NCBI RefSeq assembly: GCF_025766255.1
Contig: NW_026516666.1
Coordinates: 949,357 to 1,013,356 of the forward strand
Source of the DNA: Zychaea mexicana
Taxonomy: Eukaryota; Mucoromycota; Mucoromycetes; Mucorales; Lichtheimiaceae
Direction: 5' to 3'
DNA: 64,000 bases
The position numbers and the translations under genes are program-made. Each line of letters begins with the position of its first letter. The stretch's first letter is position 1. The notes under the pieces are model-generated. The model saw nothing but the letters and a program-made list of their open reading frames with translations, was not told the origin of the DNA and made no database searches. Shown here piece after piece: positions 52,000-62,025 of this stretch.

Positions 52000-54060
52000 A
52001 TGTAGGCAAAGGACCATACACAGGCTGAGTCAAACACTGCCATTGCGAAGCTATCGAGTTGTCAAACCCAGGGACTCCATGACCTCATTCGCACACATGG
52101 TCAACAGAAAACCCGACTTGGCTGTGAAAGTATACAATCAAGGTCTCTTGTCTGCACAAAAGGATCATTTTGAATATAGTCAATTGTCCGAGATAAAATA
52201 AAGGCTATCCGTCAAACCGAGACGTTCGTGAACATTATCGGTGACCTGCTACGCCAACCAGTGGACAAAGCCCTAGACTTTTTGGACCCGGGATGCAAAC
52301 GGATCTGTTTAAAAGTGTCCAAGAAATGATGCGATTGAGTGTCACAGTGTCGTATTATGTTGTGAAAGTCAGTAGTAGTCAAACAAACGGGTGCCATTGA
52401 TGGAGCAAGCTGTGTATGAAAGAACTCCTAGGGTCAAATTTATATCCATCGTTTGAAAATTACAAATCAATGCATAACGCCTTGAATGCTTGTAAGTATC
52501 CCGAATACATCAAGGAACTCACCTTAAAAAGGCACGCCTGCACTGTTTTCTTTGGCTTAACGGTTTGATGGAAGAAGAAGGAAAGAGTTAGAAAATGCGG
52601 AAATATGAGTATGAGGCAAAACATAGCTGTAACTAACTTGATCCAATGGCGATTGATTAACTGTCAATTGCTCTCTGGCAAATGCGACACACGCTGAAAA
52701 CGCTTATAATCGATTTCGGATCACCGTTTACTACGACGACACTACGACGACAACTACCAAGGCAGTATCACTTTTACTTACTGTGCTTACTGTGTGTCCA
52801 GGCATCAAAAAGCTCTCGTACATGTCCAAGGATGACTTCATCTTAATGACAGTAGCAAAAGTATCAGCTATCGCAAGACGTGTCAAATCTAAAGCTTACC
52901 CATGGCAACGCCACCTCTTCTGCACTCTATTCGCACCTTTCACTTTGTCCAAATCTTCAGAAGCTGACTGTTCAAACGACAAGTGACAAGCCATTTGAAA
53001 GCAGTAACAGACCGATAACCGAAGTGTGCCCCAAGATAAAAATCCTCAGCCTCAACGAATCCATTTCGACGGGTTCATTGTCTTTTGCGTCAGACAACTC
53101 AGCTATTTATCAACAACATAAGACTATCGATAGCAGCGGTAGCAGCAACGGTATACAATATATGACCATTCTATTCGACGAGCATTTCGGTGATAAAGCG
53201 CCCTGCATCGAATCTTAAGCTCATTCACTACAGGAGCTTAACATCACATACGCGCAGAAGGGCAACCCTGCCCGAACCGCATTCCTCATCAGCTTATTAT
53301 AAAAAACTTAAAACAGATTAGCTAAGCTTCATCTGACGTATGCACAGAAAAAGCATGCGTCCTTGTTTGCCACACCCGCACCAGTTTTAGTAGGCAAAGA
53401 TCATCACACATAGTCCGCAGCTAAAAGATGTTGCGCTACGCAACACCTGTACCGCAAAATGCATACGCCGCTGCAGTCAATGATGAGTGTACTGACATTC
53501 CACGATAGACTACGTAGTCTCGACACATTGACACTCGACAAGGTTTGCTTCAGTAACGAAGTATCTAAGCACCACCCATCATTAGCCTCTATAATATATA
53601 TATATATATATATATCATCTTTCCATGTACTTTAAAATTTGACCATCGAGCGATTTGACTTTATTCTGCTGATGCGTTTCTCTCGTTAGTCAGGTCTACG
53701 TCAATCCAATGCCTTGATATCATTGGTTGTCTGACAATGCTTAGATAAAGCACTTGATACAAGTTGCGTCTTCAACGTTGAGGGAGCAGAAACAACAACA
53801 TCGACTTGACCAGATTAGGCTGCAAAACTTATCTGAAGCCTTGGCTGATGACACGCTCTCGTATTTTACCAAAGTGGATGGCCTCCAGACGATCTGTATC
53901 CAACAGTGTGCTAGCTTTAGCGCTAGGGTGTTAAAGAGCTTTCCAAGCACGCCAAAATTCTTCAGTTAAGCATACCAAGATACGACAGTGTCTCTCGGCT
54001 CTTCTTGTGGTCGATGATAGCGGTTTGGGAGGATACAAACATCCGGACTTACTAGAAGCG
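52000..54060 (+). pseudogene. decayed F-box/LRR-like gene
   Basis: Leucine-rich-repeat-like peptides appear one after another on the plus strand, but in changing frames and broken by stops. Examples are HLSLCPNLQKLTVQTTSD and EVCPKIKILSLNESIS (about 52930-53070), LTFHDRLRSLDTLTLDKVCF (about 53490-53560), and NLSEALADDTLSYFTKVDGL (about 53820-53880). The N-terminal part has LSSCQTQGLHDLI and DLLRQPVDKALDFLDPGCKR. Spacing is typical of the large fungal F-box/LRR families, but a genuine F-box was not seen. No set of introns removes the stops, so it is read as a pseudogene. An (AT)n tract interrupts it. Confidence 0.45.
53594..53615. repeat. (AT)n tract
   Basis: Perfect AT dinucleotide run of 22 bases inside the decayed LRR-like region. 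Confidence 0.9.
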
Positions 54061-54224
54061 TCTCACCTGTAACCGTCAAAACTTTTATTCTGTTTCACCT
54101 TTATTTTTTCAGGCACTAAACCATATATGGTAATTTGTAACCCTCAAAAACACTGCTGAAATGTATAGATATATCATAACCATAGAAAAACAGCGTATAC
54201 CCTAAAACTGAACAGCTAACCCTG

Positions 54225-54445
54225 TAAACCCACGCGCCGGTGGGGATTTATATCTCTTGGATTGTTTCTTAACAATCCTGGAAGCTTCATGAGTGGGAAC
54301 CTTCGTCGACAGCGCCTGTCGTGGTATTGATGCGGGCATTTGGTGCATGCGTTGATTCCCTTTGGGCAGAGATTCTTCCATCTGCACCGTGCGTCCTTTT
54401 CCGGGTAGCCTTTTGCTTACGTCTTGGTGGTGGCATCTTATAAAT
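54225..54445 (-). ncRNA. candidate guide RNA (fRNA/omega-RNA) of the Fanzor locus
   Basis: About 540 bases downstream of the Fanzor stop, on the same strand, lies a GC-richer island in AT-rich DNA. It carries three consecutive perfect hairpins: 54229-54233 with 54240-54244 (CCCAC/GTGGG), 54259-54266 with 54271-54278 (GGATTGTT, loop TCTT, AACAATCC), and 54307-54312 with 54316-54321 (CGACAG/CTGTCG). Fanzor and TnpB guide RNAs are normally encoded at or beyond the 3' end of the nuclease gene, so position and structure fit. Against this, all three minus-strand frames are partly open here; one reads SKRLPGKGRTVQMEESLPKG and matches the phase of a donor-like GTGAGT at the Fanzor stop. The island could therefore be an extra Fanzor 3' exon instead, or both at once. 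Confidence 0.3.
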
Positions 54446-54983
54446 GCAAGATAGAAAGAAAAGGTGTAGTAAACATATAGACGAGTATATATATAAAGAT
54501 ATATAACAAACAATTTTTTTTTAAGCTTAGCTGCTTTTCGGGGAAGTTAAAGAGATTAAAGCTGAGGTAAAAATATTGACGGTTATATGATAGGTGAAAC
54601 GCACCATTTGTGGACTTAAAATAAAATCTATCTAGTTGCTGACAAGTGTAGTATAGACAAGCAAAAGAGTTCGTATAGTCATACTATTTCTATTTACTAT
54701 CCGTTGTATGCTAACATCTCGAGGATCAATGATCAGTTTGGGTATGTGCGGGGGTTAAAATGACTCAAGTAACGATGGAAAGCTTTGGGGGTCTTTTATT
54801 CATCAAGAAAAATTAGAAATAAGAAGCGGAGAATAAATGCAACAGAAAGAAGGAAAGAAATGTATTAAAGCGTATGCATGAAAAGAAACAAAAGTTAGAC
54901 AGCTGTTACAAAAGTAAAGAAACGAGTATGGAATAAGATACTTACCTCCCCCCAGTTTGTATCTCGTTGGAGTGGCCCTCCAC

Positions 54984-57900
54984 TCACTCCATGACAGGCG
55001 CCAAGGCCTGCTCTTCTTCTCCTTCTTCTTCGTTTTCCTCCTCCTCTTCAAACTCGTCGTCGTGGGCATCGTCTAATACATTTTCTCCAGCGGGACGACG
55101 CATCGACGGTGGTCGCGATCTCAAATTACCAGTTTGGACGTATTGCATGAAGATACGACCAATGTTTCGGGCAGCATTATTATCACGGTCCCACAACTAT
55201 ATGTATAGATAATGTGAGCTTATGCGCAAGTCGCATGATGTATTATCAAGGCACTGATGTAATAAAACAATCAAATACTAGCTACTTACAGTAGGTACAG
55301 GACAATGATCGCAGAACTTCAATGGATACACGGATAATTGGGAACCAGCTGGAAATAAGTTTTGGTATATTATTACAACCATTAATATTAGCTATTGAAG
55401 CTCTCACACTGTTTTACAAACTTCTTGTATACACGATAGAAAGTAACAAAGCCTATATTACGTACCAGCGTTTTGACGGTCGTTGCAAGTCGATGTTGGC
55501 CAAAGGTTATGGCCGTCGTCATCCACACACCAGAGCTGCCGTCGGGCATTGTTCCTGTGTCCATCGTCTTCAGCACGTTCGCGGATCCGACGAATTCTCC
55601 GCTTTGTGTGCTCGCGACACACTTGAACACTTCCTGGACGGTCTCGAAATTGACGCGTGTTCGCATCGCAAGCACTGCACACAACACTGGTTCGATACTC
55701 ATCGATGAGCATGACCATTACACGTCTTGCTAGAACCGCCCGGAACGTCTACAAAGTTATTTATAATATAGGCGTCAATTCATAGCAAGGACACTCGCTT
55801 CATTCGTCACTAATTAACGTTCCACCACGTCTGCCAGATAAATTTTCTTATTTACCTCAACAGGAATAGGTTCAAATCCTTTGAAGGAGGGCTTAAACCT
55901 TCCATCACCATATGCTACAATACAATTGTCTTCCACTCTGAATCCTGCATGTGCGCGGCGCGGTCGGCGAAACCGGCGGCGGTGAGCTTTGCGTTCGCGT
56001 TTGGAGGCCTTATTGAAGAAAGGGAGAGGTACCTTGAAGCAACCATATTAGCTTTTGCGACTTATCAAAGAAGTACTCATACACAGAAAGATACTTACAT
56101 CTTCACGGTGATCCAACCCTATCAATCTGTTGGCAAGATTCTCCAATGCGCTTTTGCGCGCAGAAAAAAGAGTGAGTAGCGTTTCCCGGTGAAAGAAATG
56201 TTTGTTAAATTGTTCATGGATGCTATTTTTTTTTCAAAAAAAAAAAAAAAAACTAGAGTGAATACTCATGCCAAAATGATGATCACGGTGTTCCAGTATA
56301 TATCGACATAGCTGAGTAACTTACTGTCTGTGCACGCCACTCAACATTCTGATGTAATTTCGGAAACCTTCCGAGGTAGGCGCTGAAGCCGGATGTCCTC
56401 TCAACATATCATACACCTCCTGTATCTCCGGGATATCTTGATGCGGATGAGCCTGTCGCTCGACATGAGCATAGCGTGCTCGATTTTTGTTTTCCTTTTG
56501 GAGCGCCCACTTGAACATGGACTGGAACCTGAAAAAGGGTTATGTACAAAATCAAACATGTTGGCATCAGATGTAAAAAGCGCGGACACACGCTCATACT
56601 TGCTAAAAGTAAATATACTGCACGCAGTACTCACTGGTATGTTCTGTTATTTAGCTGATATACGTGCTCTGCTCTCGCTTCAGGTGTTTCGAGCGGCTCA
56701 AGAGTGTCTACAGCAGTGACCAGAGACCGGATGCCTAAAGTAATATACAAAATATCTACTTAGATAACGTTACATATTTTGAGAATGATTAGATATATAC
56801 CTGGGTCTATGAACACTGTTCGAAAATTATGAAGCCGCTCTGCATCAAGACCATCTGGCTCTTTGGAAAGATGATACATTCCTCTTCTCCACTGTGTGAC
56901 GTCAATTTCACGAGGAAAGCGTTGAACTTGTTTGGAGCTAGAAGGCATATACTCTAACAATAGATTTATGAGATCTCGTCATGACCAAATACATAATTTT
57001 AATATTGCATGCTATGAGGGTACTACCAACCTCCACGCCGCGTTGTCACAGGCCTGCGAAAATGGAACACAATGGCGACACCATCCGTTTCGAATGTGTT
57101 ATTGAAGAGTTTGAGCTCGCGGTCTTCTGGGGGCACAACACCTTGACCTGGGCACATCATATTTATAAATGTATATGAGATAGATGAGTTTAGATATAAC
57201 TATCAAAAGATACCACTTTGTGACTATTCAAAATGTATACGGAATCTACCTTCGACTGCGTATCGGCAACGTCGCGGCTCTACGTGACCGATATTAAATA
57301 GCGACTCCCAGAAGCCTTCAAGCAGCTCAGGATCTTGCTGTCTGAAAACACGATATGACAAGCAACGTCCACGACCAGGAACGTTATTTGGTCTCTAGAT
57401 TTATGCATCGATGGAAACAAGCCAGTAAATAAACAAATAACATCTTTTAATAACTGGAAACACAAAGAGAGTAAAAACGCATATCATTACCACAATATTA
57501 TCCGGCACTTGTGCAGGATCTCGCTCGTCCACTTCGCGTACGATGTAATACATAGTTTCAAGGTCGACCGGCATGAATCCAATGCGGTGACTGGCAAGTG
57601 GTAGTGGAGTCCACTTGGGACAGAATTGGAAAGGCTGGGCTTCAAGTGACAGCCAGATATAAAAGGATAGCGAATTCACTAGCATTGCAGGGCCAGATAT
57701 GGACGGTCGCTGTACTATGCGTGCGATATTCACGCCGGCATATGCTTGTTCGAATCGTGCAGTGTGTTGGCTAAAAAAGTTGAAATTAGGTACACCGTCT
57801 TAGTTATAACTGTGTGTTTATCTATGTGTTGTATCTATATAATCATCATAACAAATTAAAAAGAAATTATGTGTAATTTCTTACTTGAAATATTGAAGCA

Positions 57901-59454
57901 CCTCAGTAAAGATTGCTGCTGGAATTCGTTCAATTAAACGCTGAGTCAAATGAGTTCTGTGCGTTGTGATCAAATTACAGATTTCTTTTGCTATAAGCAG
58001 ATCACCATAAAAAATAGCGGTGAGATATTTTTCAACACTCCAGTATTACCAATTTAAGTAGAAAAGAAAATCATTCTTTTGTTTACCCATGTTAGAGATG
58101 CTGATTCGAAAGGTAAGGTTATGTTCATGGCGCAGATGACTCAGATATGCGACCCATAAACGCTTGAGAAAAACAGGAATGTTGGCGCATAGGTGGTTCA
58201 TGGCATCTACAAATATTATATCCTCAGTTAATAAGTATTTCTATGGTTTAACAGATATATATAGAGCATGTAAGTAATTGCGTGTACACTACACTTACTG
58301 GTTTTAGCCTTTACTGCAAACAGCTCTGCTAATCGAGCCAACAAGGACATTGATAAGTCTTGACGAAGAACAGGAAGATCGTATAACGCTGTTAAGAAAG
58401 TCAGTATCAAACATCTATCATTGTTTTACATTTACCCAGTTTCAAAGCGTCATATCGGTATATCTAATACCTTCTCCTGTTTCCGCATTCCGGCGTTGTG
58501 GCTGATAATGATTATTGAAGATATCGCGTAGAACGGCGTAGCGGTTTGGAGTCTATTGAAGTCAATAATGTAAAAAGCTTGTCAGTGTTGCATGCTCCGC
58601 GACATACAGTACATATTATGCACAATTCATCCCAAGCAACAGAAATTATTCTCACGCGAGCCGGTATAGGTGCCTCTTGCGTTGGATTGGTGATCACCAT
58701 CCGAAATGCCGTAGCCCAATACGTTTGATTGTCTAATTCTGGCATGGGTATCTCACCGTTGCTTTCGTATGCAAGCAGAGCATGCAGATTAATCAAGTTC
58801 AAGGCGTCTCTGCGAAGTACTTGGTACCACTCAGCTAACGAACGAAGGTAAGCCTTTAAAGCGGTAATATAAGATTGTTTTAGCTTTTCTGTCCAGATAA
58901 TCATAGATAATCTTGGTGTCGGCTTTATAAATGGTGTACGAACCCTGTACAGCTCACGATTTCATTTAATGCTACCCTCAACTTGCATTTGCGACTGGCT
59001 AATCGCCATGTATATGCACGGCCGTAAAACGTGTCGCGAATGAAGTCTGGCTCCGGTTCTATGTAGGAAATAATATAAAGGTACAACCATAGTGAGTCTA
59101 CTATATACATGCTCATAAAAATCATATACAGAAGACAAGTGGAAAGACAATATTAACAGTACCTGCTGCTCCTTCTTGCTCCATGTACGCTATTTCATCA
59201 TAGGAGTACTCATTCTCGGCAAATGATGTAATGTCCGAGCTAGTGTCGTTGTCCAGGTCGTCATAGTAGTCATTAACGTTGTCAAAACCAATATTTTCGT
59301 CGTCTACATCCATCATAGCCGCACCATCGCTCGCTTCCGAAAAAGCATCAGTGGTTGGGTCATTATCGACGAGCATATTGTCGGTATCAAACGAGTCGAT
59401 TGGTGACATAGTCATATCAGTGTCGCTGTCGTCCACGACACTGATAGACACCAT
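54984..59454 (-). CDS. Fanzor RNA-guided endonuclease (eukaryotic TnpB/OMEGA homologue)
   Basis: Eighteen exons: 59454-59163, 59058-58958, 58922-58656, 58552-58471, 58388-58299, 58206-58087, 57990-57885, 57770-57491, 57394-57250, 57147-57031, 56953-56801, 56734-56635, 56528-56325, 56222-56099, 56032-55856, 55748-55466, 55348-55290 and 55196-54984; 970 residues, all phases closing. The N-terminus (1-97) is Asp/Glu-rich and looks disordered. A helical recognition-type region follows to about 500. The FETDGVAIVFHFRRP strand precedes the split RuvC core: VFIDPGIRSLVTAVD (catalytic D583), VAYGDGRFKPSFKG, IDEYRTSVVCSAC (the rearranged Glu, E803), and LWDRDNNAARNIGRIF (D905). The zinc ribbon has CSAC at 810-813 and FCDHC with C893 and C896. 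A very basic stretch, SKRERKAHRRRFRRPRRAH, could act as a nuclear signal. The tail is acidic. No stop or frameshift interrupts the model. Confidence 0.9.
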
Positions 59455-60431
59455 TTTTAGTATTGAGTATAAAGGTGCAAGGCTTTATGAATATAAAACA
59501 ATAGTGATAAGATAGAAAGAGAGTTATTGGAGAGAAAGTTGTAAGAAGGAGAAAAGAAAACCTTGTTTGAGAGAAGGAGTGCTGTGTGAACGTGGGTTGT
59601 GAATAGATAATAAGAGAAAAGAGATTGAATAAAAGACAATATGAAATACTGTGAGAGTCAAATATGAGATGATTTTTTTTGAATGAATTAACAACCCTTT
59701 ATATACTCTTGGATATGCTGTCAAGACTTCCGTTTGGATGAACTAATGAATGGATCGCGGACATGCTAGGTTTCGGATGTTTCAAAGATGAAGAAGGATG
59801 GTAAGGTTGAGTTTGGCGGTCATGACAATGAACGCTGCCTTCCGATTGTAAAGAGTCATCTTTGTCTTGATCAGTGTGCTCCTTGTTTGGCGAATTTCAC
59901 CTTTGTCTGTGCTGGAATTGGTATCTGCTCTTTGACATTGAACGTGTGACCAACCAATAAAATTTCAGCCTCCACCTGGCTCATTCAAAAAAAAAAGCTC
60001 TTTGACAGGTACACTTCGCTCAACTCATATAAGCTAGATTCAAAGGAAGTGCTGACTAACTCGAGAATAGGACAATGTGTATACAATGGTTGGTTCTGAG
60101 TTATTCTCGATTGTGATCCATGTTTGAGAGATCATTGATATGGCGCTAATTATATGATCATTCGTGTGTGTGGTGTTCTCTCTACTGCTTTCTAATGGTT
60201 ACAAAGACGGCGGAGTGGGATGAGTTGTCCGGATCAATCTCAAAGTAGTGTGGTTTACCACAAGTGCACTATGACTTTGAAAAGGCACCTTTTATAAAGA
60301 AAATTCTTGTAAATAATTGATGCTAATACTCACAGGTGACTATTAACAAGAAGATATATCTTTTATGCAAATGATTAACCCATGTGTATATCACCTTTTG
60401 AGCATGTGAAAGAAAGATAGTCGTGCTAGGA
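59455..60431. other. Fanzor upstream region, no gene seen
   Basis: Holds the Fanzor promoter and the 3' flank of the Myb/SANT-like gene. The minus-strand frames at 59457-59724 are Leu/Ser/Phe-rich artefacts of a pyrimidine-rich leader. No terminal inverted repeat matching the 3' side of the Fanzor locus was found by eye. Confidence 0.5.
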
Positions 60432-61050
60432 TTAAACCAGCGCCTCTTGGGTCCAATGCTTGTTGCGCCGATCACCTACGATGGGACCCCATCGAATAGG
60501 ATGCAACTAAAAAAAGATATTAAGTTATCCAGCTTTTTATTTATTAATCACCTTCTATTATATAGTCAGTGTAAGATTGGACGATGATTACTTACATCCA
60601 TTTTAAGCTGTATTTGCTCTGCTCTTTTAATTTCCCCTTCCACAACTCCTCTGGCATAAACGATTTCTCTATGGTTTATCTGGTGACGATAAACCTCCTC
60701 ACATTCTTCTGGCGGATGATCCACCCGCGAAGTTATTTCGTTCCATGATAAAGGGGGTTTGGATGCGCGCAGCTTTGCAAGGTAATATCGCTGAGTTGGA
60801 GTCCAATGAGAAGGTAACGGTGGCTAGAAATATGCAACATATTATGATAAATTTATAATACACGATACCGCAATAGCTCTTTCTGTTTTTCAAATATCAT
60901 ACTCACCTTGTATTGACGATATCGTGCCTTGCAGGCTGAAGGTGTGTGGCGGTTGCCAATTATTCGCGCAATATATTCCCAAGACGCATGCGGATATTGC
61001 TGCTTTTGTTGTATCAAAATCGCGATATCTTGGGCTTCCCATAACGGCAT
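60432..61050 (-). CDS. small Myb/SANT-like DNA-binding protein
   Basis: Three exons, all phase 0: 61050-60907, 60823-60596 and 60506-60432; 148 residues. Two helix-rich repeats have the Trp/Tyr spacing of Myb/SANT modules: WEAQDIAILIQQKQQYPHAS with SWEYIARIIGNRHTPSACKA, and HWTPTQRYYLAKLRASKPPL with SWNEITSRVDHPPEECEEVY. A third partial repeat near the C-terminus reads RWGPIVGDRRNKHWTQEALV. The first repeat starts only three residues after the ATG. It sits between the Fanzor gene and a MULE transposase, so it could be a resident transcription factor or transposon cargo. No activation domain or other motif is visible. Confidence 0.68.
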
Positions 61051-62025
61051 GGTTGATAATGTTTAAATTGACGACGAAGGATCAAGAGGTTAAAGCTATT
61101 GTATCAGCATAGACACAAAAACTTAATATATCTGTTTATCTTTTTTGAAGACTCTGATATACTACCTGTCTAATTCTTGTTTCTCAATACGCTTCTTTCC
61201 CTGTTTAGTGCTTCTTGGTTGATGTGTATTACTATTGCTAATGATGACACATGATCCATGCACACTTATGGCTTTGCCTTTGTTGATAATTTAGATAGCG
61301 GCGCTATCATTGATCAGTTCACAAATCCCATGTCCCATATTGCAAGTCCAACAGCTTTATCCGAACAAATATATACCAAGTCCAACCAAGAGTATTAGAA
61401 AACAAAATATATGTAATAAGTATCTCTGCTAAATATTTATTTTATTCTTCATTGTTGACGAGAGGGACATGCATTTGGATTGATGATTTTTTCTACGACT
61501 GTGTATAGCCTTTTCTGTAGAACAATCAATTCTCTAGTTGTGTTGTAGATATGTTTGATTTGTTTCTTGCAAATAGATTATCAAGTTGATTTGTCGAGCG
61601 TTCATATTCAGCGAGCAGATCGTTTCTATGTTGCCGCTGCTGGTGCTGTGAGGATGGTGCTAGTTGCATAGATGCTGTTAATGTTGTTGACTAAAGATGA
61701 TGCTGGTAATGACGATGATGCTGTTGTTGATTGGCGAGGGAAACTTTGGTTTATGATTACTAGAATGGTGGTGTTATATGCGCTAAGATATATATGCTTG
61801 CATGGTTGGTTACGCTTTTAAAATCTTCACAACTACAAGAACCAATAACGCCATTGCTATCAGTTTCTTCAAGCTTTAAAGTATACAATGCAGAACTAGC
61901 AAAAGATTGATAGGTAACCTATTGCCACAGTACGATCAGCAATTGTAAAAGTAAACGCACACATACAGAAGTGGTACATACATGATCATCATGGATAGTT
62001 ATCATCCGGTCAGCTTCATCTGGTG
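61051..62025. other. spacer with one coding-like Gln-rich scrap
   Basis: Minus-strand sequence at about 61690-61530 reads STTLTASMQLAPSSQHQQRQ and then DLLAEYERSTNQLDNLFARN up to a stop, preceded by an acceptor-like TCTTTAG. It could be a 3' exon of an unseen gene or part of the transposon to the right. Nothing else was recognised. Confidence 0.35.

Noticed and set aside
54803..55069. Lys-rich minus-strand frame over the Fanzor 3' end
   Set aside because: It is the alternative frame of the Glu-rich Fanzor tail (GAA/GAG read as AAG/AGA) and has no independent support.
56558..56602. Extra Fanzor exon (KYERVSALFTSDAN) between exons 12 and 13
   Set aside because: It would leave introns of under 30 nt or break the phase; direct joining of 56635 to 56528 closes the frame exactly.
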